The notes below the pieces were generated by a model that saw only the letters and a list, made by a program, of their open reading frames with translations, ran no database searches and was not told the DNA's origin. Of a stretch of DNA of 64,000 nucleotides, positions 35,211 to 44,127 are shown in pieces (the stretch's first letter is position 1; each line of letters begins with the position of its first letter). The stretch spans positions 62,001 to 126,000 of the forward strand of contig JACRCW010000092.1 of assembly GCA_016218805.1 (NCBI GenBank), written 5' to 3'. The stretch comes from Deltaproteobacteria bacterium. GTDB taxonomy: Bacteria; Myxococcota; JACRCW01. The translations under genes were made by a program, and so were the position numbers.

Positions 35211-36412
35211 TGGCTCACCTGTCCGACCATGACGCATGGGCAATCGCCGCGGGCGAGGGTTCCCCCTCCCTGCGCGAACACGCCGCCGTGTGCGCGCTGT
35301 GCCACGCGCGCGTGGAGGAGGCTTCCGGTGTGCGGCGGCTGGCGCGGGCGGCGCGGCCACCCGAGCCCTCCGCCGGGACGCGGGCGGCCGCATTGGACGG
35401 GTTTGAGCGCGCCATGGCGGTGGAAACCCGCCGCCATCACTGGTGGCTGGACCGCTGGCCCATGATCTTCCCGTCCCTGGGACTGGCCGCCGCCGCCGGC
35501 GCTGCAGCGGCCGTGCTGTTTGCCGGCCCCGCGCCGCAGGGGCTGGAGGTGGCCGCCCTGGCGCCCGCCGCTGCGCCCGTGGCCCGTGCGGAGCCCGCCG
35601 CCACGGCCACGCGGCCCGCCGCGGTCACTGAACCCGAATCCCCCACGGCGCCCCAGTCCCCCGTGGCACCCGCTCACCGGCCACCCGCGGTCCGCCCGCG
35701 CCGCGCTGCGCCTGCGGCGGTGGTGGCCGCGCTGCCCGCTCCCCTGCCGCTGCCGGAGCCCGTGGCGGCGCCGGTGGCCGCCCCGCCGGAGCCCGGCCGG
35801 GTTGAGGTGGAGGTGGTGGAGCCGCGGTATGAGCGCCTGGAACCCGCGCGGGTGGCGCTGGCGGAAGGCAACCCGGCGGAGGCGGTGAGCGCGGCCATGA
35901 GCGTGCTGGCGGTGGCCGGCGGCGGCGAAGCGCTGGCAGCCTGGCACCTGGTCCGGCAGGCGGCGCTGGGCAGCCCGACGGAGGACGTGGCCGCGGCGGT
36001 GGATGCGGCCGCCAGGGCGCACCCGGATCACCGCGAGGCGCTGCTGTACCTGGCGTGTGAATCCAGCGTGCTGGGGCGCCGGGCCACGGAGGCCGTCGGG
36101 CGCTGCCGGTCCTTTGTGGAGGAGTATCCCCAGGCCCTGCGGGCGCGGGATGCGTCCTACGTGGCGGGCACGCTGGCGCGGGAGGCCATGCAGGACTGCG
36201 CGGGCGCGGTGGAGGACTACCGCAAGGCGCTGCTGTTCACCGGCGCGCTGGGCTCCCTGAATGATGACGCGCTGTTCTGGCGGGCGCATTGCCTGGCGGA
36301 GCTGGGCCGCGTGGACGACGCCCGCACCGACCTGCAGCAGTACGTGGCGCGCTACCCGGGGCGGCGCACGGACGCGCGCGTGCGGGACCTGCAGGCGCGC
36401 ATGCGGCACTGA
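35207..36412 (+). CDS. Zinc-binding anti-sigma factor fused to a TPR domain
   Basis: 401 residues. The N-terminus has an exact ZAS motif, His25-x3-Cys29-x2-Cys32, as in zinc-dependent anti-ECF factors. One membrane span follows at about 87-106. Residues ~107-215 are an Ala/Pro-rich stalk and ~215-401 a TPR-type helical domain (REALLYLACESSVLGRR, FRAHCLAELGRVDDARTDL-like repeats) that should lie in the periplasm. Topology (cytoplasmic ZAS, periplasmic TPR) is inferred. It is coupled to the sigma gene, so it is the likely regulator of it. Confidence 0.9.
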   Translation: MMAHLSDHDAWAIAAGEGSPSLREHAAVCALCHARVEEASGVRRLARAARPPEPSAGTRAAALDGFERAMAVETRRHHWWLDRWPMIFPSLGLAAAAGAAAAVLFAGPAPQGLEVAALAPAAAPVARAEPAATATRPAAVTEPESPTAPQSPVAPAHRPPAVRPRRAAPAAVVAALPAPLPLPEPVAAPVAAPPEPGRVEVEVVEPRYERLEPARVALAEGNPAEAVSAAMSVLAVAGGGEALAAWHLVRQAALGSPTEDVAAAVDAAARAHPDHREALLYLACESSVLGRRATEAVGRCRSFVEEYPQALRARDASYVAGTLAREAMQDCAGAVEDYRKALLFTGALGSLNDDALFWRAHCLAELGRVDDARTDLQQYVARYPGRRTDARVRDLQARMRH

Positions 36413-36419
36413 GTACGCG

Positions 36420-37244
36420 TCAACCCAATTCGCGGCGGCGGTGGGACAGGCATGGCAGGCCATTCTCCAGGTCCCGCGCGTAGCCCACGTCTATCTCCGC
36501 CATGCACACGTCCTGCCGGTCCGTGCACCGCGCCACCACGCCACCCCACGGGTCAATGATCATCGCCTTGCCCCAGGTGACGCGGCGCTCGTTGTGCTTG
36601 CCGTACTGCGCGGGCGCCATCACGTAGGAGAGGTTCTCAATGGCGCGCGCGCGCAGCAACACTTCCCAGTGGTCTTTGCCGGTGTGCAGCGTGAAGGCCG
36701 CGGGCACCAGCAGCAGGCGCGCGCCGCGGGTCACCAGCGCGCGGTACAGTTCGGGGAAGCGCAGGTCATAACAGACCGACAGGCCCAGCGTGACGTCGAG
36801 CGGCGCGGGGAGCGCCACGGTGACGGGCTCATCCCCCGCGGTGCTGTGGTGGCTCTCCTTGTGCACGCTGCCATCCGGCAGCTCCACGTCAAACAGGTGC
36901 ATCTTGCGGTAACGGCCCAGCAGGCCCCCGTCCGGCCCAATGACAAAGTGCGTGTTGTAGGGCCGCTGCGGGTCCGCGGACTGCTCGGCGAAGCCACCCA
37001 GGCACAACGTGATGCGCAGGCGCCGAGCCACGTCCTGGAAGCCGCGCACAATGGGCCCGTCGGCAGGTTGCGCGGTGGCCAGGCGCTCCGCATCCGTGCC
37101 CCCCATGAACGCGAAGTTCTCCGGCAGCCCAACCAGGCTGGCGCCGCGGCCGGCCGCCTTCTCCACCAGCTTCTCCGCCGTGGCCAGGTTCTTCTGCACA
37201 TCCGCCGTGCTGGTCAGCTGCACGGCCGCGGCCAGGAATGCCAT
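36420..37244 (-). CDS. Carbon-nitrogen hydrolase (Nit2/omega-amidase-like)
   Basis: 274 residues from ATG 37244. The nitrilase-superfamily triad is Glu42 (LPENF), Lys114 (RKMHLFD) and Cys158 (LSVCYDLRFPELY). Nit-type blocks such as VPAAFTLHTGKDHWEVLLRA and GKAMIIDPWG support the Nit1/Nit2 branch, whose members deaminate alpha-keto amides or deaminated glutathione. Substrate is inferred. It is cytoplasmic, convergent with the anti-sigma gene, and lies 11 bp after the HU-like gene, with which it probably forms an operon. Confidence 0.93.
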   Translation of the reverse strand: MAFLAAAVQLTSTADVQKNLATAEKLVEKAAGRGASLVGLPENFAFMGGTDAERLATAQPADGPIVRGFQDVARRLRITLCLGGFAEQSADPQRPYNTHFVIGPDGGLLGRYRKMHLFDVELPDGSVHKESHHSTAGDEPVTVALPAPLDVTLGLSVCYDLRFPELYRALVTRGARLLLVPAAFTLHTGKDHWEVLLRARAIENLSYVMAPAQYGKHNERRVTWGKAMIIDPWGGVVARCTDRQDVCMAEIDVGYARDLENGLPCLSHRRRELG

Positions 37245-37255
37245 CTTGCCCGCTC

Positions 37256-38038
37256 CTATTCCTCGGCGCCGGTGCCGCTGCTGGCCAGTGCTTCGCGCAG
37301 CTCCCACGCGGGTTTGAAGACCAGCTCCGGGCCCTCCTCCCACTGGCAGGCCAACGCGCCCAGGCCCTGCAGCTCCACCACCCACTCATTGAGGAACGCC
37401 TCCAGCAGCGCCTCCACCACCGCCCCGGTTCCGGGGCGCGGCGCCTCGTCGGCTTCTTCCTCGTCCTCCTCACCGGCGCGGGCCCGCTGCAGCCGCTGCT
37501 CAAAGCTGGGGTCCACGCGCACCAGCACCTGGATGTCACCCGGCTCCGGTTCTTCTGACGGCGGATCCTCCACCGTGAAGGCGGCAAACCCGGGAATGTA
37601 CGCGCGCCCGTCCCGCACCAGCCCGCCGCCCACGCCCTCCACAAAATCCTCCACCATCCGCCCCGCCTCGTCGCCGTCCACGTCCAGCAGTTCCGAGATG
37701 GTGTCGGCCACCTGTTCGTCACCGATGCCCTCCAGCCCGTACAGGCCCAGGTGCACCTCTTCCCACGCGTCCAGCGCGTCCACGTCCGCGCCGGAGGCCG
37801 CCACCAGCGCCATGAAGAAGTCCTTGACGGCGGACTCGCACTCATCCGCCTCCTGCTCCCACCACCCGTCATGGAAGTCCGCCAGCGCGTCCATCACCTT
37901 GTCCGCGTCCTTGCCGGCGCGGGCCACCGCGTCGCGGGCCGTCTTGGCCAGGCGGGACAGCTGGTCGTCCACGCCGCGGCGCCGCGCGCCAAACCGCGCG
38001 GGGATGGACAGTTCCTTCACGGCTGGCTGCTTGGGCAT
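37256..38038 (-). CDS. Acidic protein with two HU-like modules (inferred)
   Basis: 260 residues, very acidic. Residues 1-95 are charged helices. Two segments then look like degenerate HU/IHF modules. The first (~110-185) runs VADTISELLDVDGDEAG, then RAYIPGFAAF (HU: x-I-P-G-F-G-T-F) and DPSFEQRL. The second (~205-255) runs VVEALLEAFLNEWVVELQGL, then GAL and VFKPAWELREAL (HU: V-F-K-P-x-x-x-L-K-x-x-L). The basic DNA-contacting arms are replaced by acidic stretches (PSEEPEPGD, DEEEADE), so it may not bind DNA and might mimic or pair with HU. No recognised family name. Confidence 0.65.
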   Translation of the reverse strand: MPKQPAVKELSIPARFGARRRGVDDQLSRLAKTARDAVARAGKDADKVMDALADFHDGWWEQEADECESAVKDFFMALVAASGADVDALDAWEEVHLGLYGLEGIGDEQVADTISELLDVDGDEAGRMVEDFVEGVGGGLVRDGRAYIPGFAAFTVEDPPSEEPEPGDIQVLVRVDPSFEQRLQRARAGEEDEEEADEAPRPGTGAVVEALLEAFLNEWVVELQGLGALACQWEEGPELVFKPAWELREALASSGTGAEE

Positions 38039-38093
38039 GGCGGCTCCGTGCGCCCGCTTCCGTGGGCGGGGGCGGCGGGAGATTGGTCCAACG

Positions 38094-38107
38094 TGCCCGC
38101 GCGGGCA
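38094..38107. promoter_or_regulatory. 14-bp GC palindrome in a divergent gap
   Basis: TGCCCGCGCGGGCA is a perfect palindrome in the 135-bp region between the divergent genes at 38038 and 38174. It could be an operator; GC palindromes also arise easily by chance at this base composition. Confidence 0.25.
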
Positions 38108-38173
38108 ACGCCACGCGCGTGCGCCCGGGAGAGGGCTGCACTAGGGTGCGCGGCGTTTCATGGAGGTGCGCGC

Positions 38174-38551
38174 GTGAACGTGGTGAACGGGGTGCTGGCG
38201 CTGTTCCTGTCCCTGTGGGTGAGCGTGCTGGGCAACCGCGGCCAGCCGTGGGGCGTGGTGGCCCCCCTGCAGGTGGCCGGCGTGGCGGTGGGTGGCAGCG
38301 TGCTGCTGGCGGGCACCGCCCTGGTGGTGGCCTACGGTGCCTACGCCACGTGGGGCCAGACGCGCGCAGCCGTGGACGCCATGGCCCCGGAGGTTCCACC
38401 GCCCGCGCCCCCTGCCGCTGCCGCCGCCGCGCAGCCGGCCCCTGCCGCCGCCCCTGCGCCCGAGGCGCCGGTGACGGCGCCACCGCCGGCGGAGACACCC
38501 GCGGAGCCGCCCCCGGACCCCGGCGCGCCGCCGCCGCCCGCACAGCCCTGA
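38174..38551 (+). CDS. Small membrane protein with Ala/Pro tail
   Basis: 125 residues from GTG 38174, preceded by GGAGGT. Two hydrophobic segments ([17 protein letters not shown] at the start, and [19 protein letters not shown] at ~40-58) are followed by a short linker and a ~60-residue Ala/Pro tail. No known domain. The tail would extend from the membrane like a periplasmic or cytoplasmic tether. It ends 10 bp before ruvB and may share its transcript. Confidence 0.65.
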   Translation: MNVVNGVLALFLSLWVSVLGNRGQPWGVVAPLQVAGVAVGGSVLLAGTALVVAYGAYATWGQTRAAVDAMAPEVPPPAPPAAAAAAQPAPAAAPAPEAPVTAPPPAETPAEPPPDPGAPPPPAQP

Positions 38552-38561
38552 GCCCGCCACC

Positions 38562-39629
38562 ATGACCAGCACCCCACCCCGGCTGGTCGGCGCGGGCGAA
38601 TCCCCCGACGAGCCGGCCCATGACACGCACCTGCGGCCGCGCAGCTTTGACGACTACGTCGGGCAGAAGAAGGTGGTGGACAACCTGCGCGTGTTCTGTG
38701 AGGCCGCCCGCCGCCGTGGCGAGTCCATGGAGCACGTGCTGCTGTGGGGTCCGCCGGGCCTGGGCAAGACCAGCCTGGCCACCATCATCGCCCGGGAGAT
38801 GGGCGTGGACATCCACGTCACCTCCGGCCCCGCGGTGGAGAAGAAGGGGGACCTGGCGGGCATCCTCACAAGCCTCAAGGAGCGGGACGTCCTGTTCATT
38901 GACGAGATCCACCGCCTCTCGCCGGTCATTGAAGAGAACCTGTACCCGGCCATGGAGGACTTCCGGTTTGACGTCATCATTGGCGAGGGCCCGCACGCGC
39001 GCTCCATCCCGCTGGCGCTGCCGCGGTTCACGCTCATTGGCGCCACCACCCGCACCGGCCTGCTGACGGGGCCGCTGCGGGACCGGTTTGGATACGTGGC
39101 GCGGCTGGGCTTCTACACGGTGGAGGAGCTCACGCACATTGTGAAGCGCAGCGCGGGCATCCTGTCCGTCCCCGTCCATGACGACGCGGCGCAGGAGATT
39201 GCCCGCCGCAGCCGCGGCACGCCGCGCGTGGCCAACCGGCTGCTGCGCCGCATCCGTGACTTTGCCGAGGTGGAGGGCCGCAAGGACGTGGCGCTGCCGC
39301 TGGCCCGCGCCGCGCTCAAACGCCTGGAGGTGGATGAAAAGGGGTTTGACGAGATGGACCGCGCGCTGCTGGCCGCCATTGTGGACAAGTTTGGCGGCGG
39401 GCCGGTGGGGCTGGACACGCTGGCCGCGTCCGTGGGCGAGGAAGCGCAGACCATTGAGGACGTCTACGAGCCGTTCCTCATCCAGGAGGGCTTCCTGACG
39501 CGGACGCCGCGCGGCCGCACCGCCACGCGCCTGGCGTACGCACACCTGGGGAAGACGCCGCCGGTGACGGTGACCGGCGCCCAGGATGACCTGTTCACCG
39601 CGGGCCGGCTTCCGCCCGGTGAGGGCTGA
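38562..39629 (+). CDS. ruvB: Holliday junction branch-migration helicase RuvB
   Basis: 355 residues. RuvB is the AAA+ motor that drives branch migration with RuvA. Walker A is GPPGLGKT (63-70), Walker B LFIDEIH (111-117), sensor region [18 protein letters not shown], and the C-terminal winged helix contains [13 protein letters not shown] and [16 protein letters not shown]. Full length and clearly functional. ruvA and ruvC are not in the window. The convergent prmC stop codon lies 1 bp away. The gene shows the codon-context pattern described in the findings. Confidence 0.98.
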   Translation: MTSTPPRLVGAGESPDEPAHDTHLRPRSFDDYVGQKKVVDNLRVFCEAARRRGESMEHVLLWGPPGLGKTSLATIIAREMGVDIHVTSGPAVEKKGDLAGILTSLKERDVLFIDEIHRLSPVIEENLYPAMEDFRFDVIIGEGPHARSIPLALPRFTLIGATTRTGLLTGPLRDRFGYVARLGFYTVEELTHIVKRSAGILSVPVHDDAAQEIARRSRGTPRVANRLLRRIRDFAEVEGRKDVALPLARAALKRLEVDEKGFDEMDRALLAAIVDKFGGGPVGLDTLAASVGEEAQTIEDVYEPFLIQEGFLTRTPRGRTATRLAYAHLGKTPPVTVTGAQDDLFTAGRLPPGEG

Positions 39630-39630
39630 C

Positions 39631-40512
39631 TCACCGCCGCACGCGCACCGCGCGGTCCCGCCGCTCCAGGTCCTTCACGACGTCAACCTGCCCCGCGGCG
39701 GACCACAACGCCCGCGCCGCCTCCTCCTGCTGGTGGCCGATTTCCGCGAGCAGCAGGCCACCCGGGCGCACCCGCGGGAACACCTCCGCCAGCAACCGGC
39801 GGTGGAACCCCAGGCCATCCGCGCCACTGCCCACCAGCGCCAGCCGCGGCTCATGGTCCCGCACCTCCGGTTCCGCCGCCGCCCACTCAGACTCCGTCAC
39901 GTACGGCGGGTTGCTCACCACCACGTCAAACGTGTCATCCGGCGCCAGCGCGGTGACGACGTCACTTTGCAGCAGGCGCACCGTGGCGTGCAGCGCCTCC
40001 GCGTTGTGCTGCGCCACGGCCAGCGCCGCCGCGGAGACGTCCACCGCGGTGACCACCGCCCCCGGGATCTCCAGCGCCAGCGTGATGGCCAGGCACCCGG
40101 TGCCCGTGCCCACGTCCAGCACGGCCGGCGCGGGCGCCGCTGGCCGCGCGCGCTGCCAGGCCAGCACCTCCTCCACCAGCGTCTCTGTCTCCGGCCGCGG
40201 CGCCAGCGTGTCCGCCGTGACCCGGAACGCGCGGCCCCAGAATTCCCGCGCGCCCACAACGTGGCTCACCGGTTCCCGCGCGGCGCGGCGTTTGACCAGC
40301 GCGCGGTATGCGGCCAGCTCCGCCGGGCCCAGCGGCTTGTCCAACTCCAGGTACAGCTTCAAGCGCGTGGTGGAGAGCGCGTGCGCCAGCAGCACCTCGG
40401 CATCCAGGCGCGGGTTGTCCACGCCGCGGCGTTGGAACTCCTCACGCGTCCACGCAAGCACCCGCCCCACCGTCCAGGTCGCGTCCGGATTGTCGGTTGG
40501 CTTGTGCTCCAT
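39631..40512 (-). CDS. prmC: Peptide chain release factor N5-glutamine methyltransferase PrmC
   Basis: 293 residues from ATG 40512. PrmC methylates the Gln of the GGQ motif in release factors RF1/RF2. The N-terminal helical domain (residues ~1-95, with RLDAEVLLAHAL) is followed by SAM motif I (VLDVGTGTGCLAI) and the catalytic NPPY motif at 201-204; LAPRPETETLV is also typical. Convergent with ruvB, and divergent from a lipoprotein gene across 73 bp with a short palindrome. Confidence 0.95.
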   Translation of the reverse strand: MEHKPTDNPDATWTVGRVLAWTREEFQRRGVDNPRLDAEVLLAHALSTTRLKLYLELDKPLGPAELAAYRALVKRRAAREPVSHVVGAREFWGRAFRVTADTLAPRPETETLVEEVLAWQRARPAAPAPAVLDVGTGTGCLAITLALEIPGAVVTAVDVSAAALAVAQHNAEALHATVRLLQSDVVTALAPDDTFDVVVSNPPYVTESEWAAAEPEVRDHEPRLALVGSGADGLGFHRRLLAEVFPRVRPGGLLLAEIGHQQEEAARALWSAAGQVDVVKDLERRDRAVRVRR

Positions 40513-40533
40513 GCGGGACCCTCGGCGGCGCGG

Positions 40534-40547
40534 CGTGGTAGACCACG
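40534..40547. promoter_or_regulatory. Short palindrome between prmC and the lipoprotein gene
   Basis: CGTGGT-AG-ACCACG, perfect 6-bp arms, 22 bp before the prmC ATG and 38 bp before the divergent ATG. It could be an operator serving one or both; no clear promoter boxes accompany it. Confidence 0.3.
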
Positions 40548-40585
40548 TTCCCCCGTCACACAACCGCGGGCGGGCGAGGTGCTCC

Positions 40586-41218
40586 ATGACGGCGAGGACG
40601 GTGCGGCTGCTGGTGCTGGCAACGACGATGGCGGCGTGCAAGCCCGCCGAGGATCCCAACGCGCTCAAGGAAACCTGGGCCGACACGTTTGAACGCACCG
40701 AGTTGGGACCGGACTGGAAGAACACCGGCGGCAACTGGGCGGTGAAGGACGGCGCGCTGCAGGGGTATGACTGCTTCAACCACCCGGTGTGGCTCAACAA
40801 GGTTCTCCCGCGGGATGTGCGCGTGGAACTGGACATCTGGACCACCAGCCCCGAGGGCGACCTGAAGGTGGAGATGTTTGGCGACGGCAACACGTTTGAC
40901 CCCGACAAGGGCAGCTACACGGCGTCAGGCTACGTGATGGTGTTTGGCGGGTGGAAGAACACGCAGTCCAAGATTGCGCGGCGGGATGAGCACCGCAATG
41001 AAGACCCGTCCCGCCGGGACGTGCGCGTGGAGCCGGGAAAGAAGTACCACTGGTCCATCCAGCGCAAGGACGGCCTCATTGAGTGGCGCATTGACGGCGC
41101 GCCGTTCCTCCAGTTCCGCGACGTGGACCCGCTGGCCGGCCCGGGGCGGGACCACTTTGGGGTGGGCAACTGGCAGACGCCGGTGTTTGTGGACAACCTG
41201 GTCATCACCCCGCTGTAG
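40586..41218 (+). CDS. Lipoprotein with concanavalin-like (DUF1961/LamG-type) fold
   Basis: 210 residues from ATG 40586. Signal MTARTVRLLVLATTMAAC ends at Cys18. The mature part begins ADTFERTELGPDWKNTGGNW, a pattern shared by jelly-roll sugar-binding or glycosidase-like domains (DUF1080/DUF1961 type), with YHWSIQRKDGLIEWRIDG and a closing VFVDNLVI strand. It may bind or cut polysaccharide, but no catalytic residues can be named with confidence. It is followed after 23 bp by the SRAP gene. Confidence 0.8.
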   Translation: MTARTVRLLVLATTMAACKPAEDPNALKETWADTFERTELGPDWKNTGGNWAVKDGALQGYDCFNHPVWLNKVLPRDVRVELDIWTTSPEGDLKVEMFGDGNTFDPDKGSYTASGYVMVFGGWKNTQSKIARRDEHRNEDPSRRDVRVEPGKKYHWSIQRKDGLIEWRIDGAPFLQFRDVDPLAGPGRDHFGVGNWQTPVFVDNLVITPL

Positions 41219-41241
41219 CGGGACCACCCCGGGGGGACCTG

Positions 41242-41883
41242 ATGTGCAACCGCATCACGCTGACGCTGCCTGACGCGGCCACGCTGCTGGCGCTGTTTGG
41301 GATGGAGGACGACGAGGCGTTCCGCGCCGACTACGGGCCCCGCTACAACATTGCCCCGACGCAGGAGCACTGGCTGGTCACCCCCGCCCTGCCGCTGCGC
41401 TTCCTGCGCGTGCCCTGGGGCCTGGGGCCGCAGCGCCATCTCAACACGCGCGTGGAGACGCTGGGGGTCCGCGGCTTCCACCCCGGCGAAGTGCCCTGCG
41501 CCGTCCCCGCGGACGGGTTCCTGGAATGGGAGGGCGAGGAGAAGGACCGCCGGCCGGTGCACTTCCAGCGCGCGGACGGTGAGCCGTTCATGCTGGCCGG
41601 CGTGTACGACGGCGCGGGGTTTACCGTGCTGACGACGTCACCCGACGCGGTGGTGGGGACGGTGCACGACCGGATGCCCGTGCTGCTGGAGCGGAGCAAC
41701 TGGCGTCCGTGGCTGCAGGCCCGGGTGCCGCGCGCCGTGGAGGCGCTGCTGGGCAGCTCCGCGCCGCCGGCGCTGGTGGCCCGGCGGGTGTCCAAGCGCA
41801 TCAACAACGCCGCCCATGATGACGTGGCGTGCCTGGCTGACGCCGAGCTCCCCGCCGCGCCGCGCCAGCTCAGACTGCTGTGA
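41242..41883 (+). CDS. SRAP protein (YedK/HMCES), abasic-site DNA-protein crosslinker
   Basis: 213 residues. SRAP proteins shield abasic sites in single-stranded DNA by a thiazolidine bond through Cys2 after Met removal. Here Cys2 follows the start (MCNRI), Asn36 is in RYNIAPTQ, Glu95 in DGFLEWEG and His142 in VHDRMPVLL, all the expected active-site residues. GGGGGGACCTG precedes the ATG. It is convergent with a UvrD/PcrA helicase gene, another DNA-repair function. Confidence 0.95.
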   Translation: MCNRITLTLPDAATLLALFGMEDDEAFRADYGPRYNIAPTQEHWLVTPALPLRFLRVPWGLGPQRHLNTRVETLGVRGFHPGEVPCAVPADGFLEWEGEEKDRRPVHFQRADGEPFMLAGVYDGAGFTVLTTSPDAVVGTVHDRMPVLLERSNWRPWLQARVPRAVEALLGSSAPPALVARRVSKRINNAAHDDVACLADAELPAAPRQLRLL

Positions 41884-41889
41884 GCCGCG

Positions 41890-44043
41890 TCAGCCGCCGC
41901 CCATCTGCTCGCGCAGGCGGCGGAACATGTCGGCGGCCTGCGCGCGCTGCTCGTCCGGCGTGAGCGCGCCGTCCGTCTGGTCCTCCTGCACCACGCCGGG
42001 CGGCATCTCCGCAATGAACCGGCTGGGCAGCCGCCCCACCATTTTGCCGTACTTACGCCGGGCCACCGCGCGCGTGATCACCAGCTCCTCCCGCGCGCGC
42101 GTGATGCCCACGTACGCCAGCCGCCGCTCCTCCTCCACGCCGTTGCCCTCAGCGGGCACGTGCTCCGGTGCCGCCCTCCCCTCTTCTCCCTCACCCTCCT
42201 CCAACGGCCCGGGCGCGGCGTGGCTGCCGTCCTCAATGGACCGGCGGTGCGGCATGAGCCCGTCCTCCCAACCCGGGAGGAACACCACCGGGAACTCCAG
42301 TCCCTTGGCCGCGTGCAGCGTCATGATGCGCACGCCCGCGCGGTCATCCGTGTCGTCGTCACGGCGGTCACCCTCGCGGTCCAGCGCCATGCGGTCCATC
42401 AACTGGTCCAGCGCGGACCCTTCATCCAGCACCTTGCGCGAATCCGCCTCCGACGTGGTCTCCAGGCTTTCATGCACGCGCGTGGCCAGGCGGGTGAGCG
42501 CGTTGAGCACAATCTCCACCGTCTGCCGCCGGCGCGCGGACCGCGCCAGGTCGCCGTCGTCATCCAACGACGCCAGGTACCCCAGCTCCTCCAGCATCAA
42601 CCGCAGCCGGTCGGTCGGGTCATCCCGCTCTGAGGCCGCGCGCTGCAGCTCGCGGAACTTGTGCAGCTTCTGCGCCAGCTCCTGAATGGCGACGACAGCG
42701 CGCTTCTGCAGGCCCCGCACCGCGCCCGCATCCAGTGCCGCGTCAATGATGCCAAGCTCGTGCGCCCGGACGTGGTCTGACAGCTTCTCCAGGCTGCCCG
42801 GACCCACGCCGCGGGACGGGGACGCCATCACGCGCCGGAACGCGGACTCGTCATCCCGGCCGGCCAGCATGGCCGCGTAGGCCAGCACGTCCTTGACCTC
42901 CTTGCGGTCCGCAATGTCCGGCCCCCCGACGAGAACGTACGGAATCCCCTCCAGGCGCAGCGCCGCCTCAAACGGGCGCGACTGCGTCCCCGTCCGCAAC
43001 AGGATGGCAAACCGCTCCGGCTTCTCACCGCCGCGCACGCGCTGGGCAATGGTCACGGTGACCGCTTTGACTTCGTGCTCCTCGTCATTGCAGGCAATGA
43101 CGCGCACCGGCAGGCCGGGCGGATTGGGTGTGCGCAGCGTTTTGGGACGGCGGCCGCGGTTGTGCGCAATCACGCGGTTGGCCGTCTCCAGGATGGCGGG
43201 CGTGCAGCGGTAGTTCTCCGTCAGCGCCACCACGTGTGCACCGGGAAACCAGGACTCAAACTCCAGGATGTGCTTCACCACCGCGCCGCGCCAACCGTAG
43301 ATGGCCTGGTCGTCGTCACCCACGGCGCACACGGTGCGGGACTTCCCGGTGACGGCCACCAGGAAGCGCATCTGCGCGGCGCTGGTGTCCTGGAACTCGT
43401 CCACCAGCACGTGGCGGAACTGGCGCTGGATGCGGGCAGCCACGTCAGGCGCGGCGTCCATCATGTCCGGCGGAAGCAGGATGAGATCATCAAAGTCCAT
43501 GGCGCCCAGCAGGCGCAGGTGCCGGTTGTAGGCGGGCAGCAGTTCCAGCGCGGCGCGGCCCGCCTCGGTGGCCACGGTGGACGGCGGCAGCGCGCCCTGG
43601 TTCTTGAACAGCGAAATCGCCGCAATCACGTCCGGCACGGGTGCGCGGCGCTCGTCAATGCGGGCTTCGCGCATGAGGCGGCGCACCTGGGCGCGCTGGT
43701 CGCCTTCGTCCAGGATGGAGAACGCGTCCGTGATGCCCAGGCGGTGCACGTCCGCGCGGAGCAGGCGCACGCCAAATGCGTGGAATGTGCCCATCACCGC
43801 GCGGCGCGCGCTGCGCTTGCCAATGAGCTGCGCCACGCGTTCGCGCATCTCACCGGCCGCCTTCTGCGTGAAGGTGAGCGCCAGGATGTGCTCGGGGGGT
43901 TCGCCCTCATCCACCAGTGAGGCGATGCGGTGCGCGATGACGCGCGTCTTGCCGGTGCCCGCACCGGCGAGCACAAGCAGCGGCCCGTCACGGTGGGTGA
44001 CCGCGGCGCGCTGTTCCGGGTTGAGCTGGGACAGGTCCACCAT
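41890..44043 (-). CDS. uvrD: UvrD/PcrA-type DNA helicase with acidic insertion
   Basis: 717 residues from ATG 44043; the frame is open far upstream through the moxR operon antisense, which is not coding. SF1A motifs are in order: Q motif LNPEQRAAV, Walker A AGAGTGKT (26-33), TFHAFG, VDEFQDT, GDDDQAIYGWRGA, LTENYRC, MTLHAAKGLEFPVVF and YVGITRARE. Just before the last motif a ~30-residue Pro/Glu/Gly-rich insertion (from about residue 610) interrupts the usual RRSIEEG...EEERRLAYVG stretch. It unwinds DNA in excision and mismatch repair and clears RecA. Divergent from moxR. Confidence 0.95.
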   Translation of the reverse strand: MVDLSQLNPEQRAAVTHRDGPLLVLAGAGTGKTRVIAHRIASLVDEGEPPEHILALTFTQKAAGEMRERVAQLIGKRSARRAVMGTFHAFGVRLLRADVHRLGITDAFSILDEGDQRAQVRRLMREARIDERRAPVPDVIAAISLFKNQGALPPSTVATEAGRAALELLPAYNRHLRLLGAMDFDDLILLPPDMMDAAPDVAARIQRQFRHVLVDEFQDTSAAQMRFLVAVTGKSRTVCAVGDDDQAIYGWRGAVVKHILEFESWFPGAHVVALTENYRCTPAILETANRVIAHNRGRRPKTLRTPNPPGLPVRVIACNDEEHEVKAVTVTIAQRVRGGEKPERFAILLRTGTQSRPFEAALRLEGIPYVLVGGPDIADRKEVKDVLAYAAMLAGRDDESAFRRVMASPSRGVGPGSLEKLSDHVRAHELGIIDAALDAGAVRGLQKRAVVAIQELAQKLHKFRELQRAASERDDPTDRLRLMLEELGYLASLDDDGDLARSARRRQTVEIVLNALTRLATRVHESLETTSEADSRKVLDEGSALDQLMDRMALDREGDRRDDDTDDRAGVRIMTLHAAKGLEFPVVFLPGWEDGLMPHRRSIEDGSHAAPGPLEEGEGEEGRAAPEHVPAEGNGVEEERRLAYVGITRAREELVITRAVARRKYGKMVGRLPSRFIAEMPPGVVQEDQTDGALTPDEQRAQAADMFRRLREQMGGG

Positions 44044-44113
44044 GGAGCGGCGCAGGTATGCGTGGCGGGCCGCGGCTTGGCAAGTTGGCTGGGCGTCCCG
44101 GCGGGACCGCCCG

Positions 44114-44119
44114 TATAGT
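44114..44119 (+). promoter_or_regulatory. -10 box of a probable leaderless moxR transcript
   Basis: TATAGT matches the -10 consensus in five of six bases and leaves only 8 nt before the moxR ATG (44128), so transcription would begin at or next to the start codon. No good -35 box or Shine-Dalgarno was found. Confidence 0.45.
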
Positions 44120-44127
44120 GCCGGGCC

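Noticed and set aside
37869..39545. 558-codon minus frame across ruvB
   Set aside because: Antisense to an intact RuvB; no domain.
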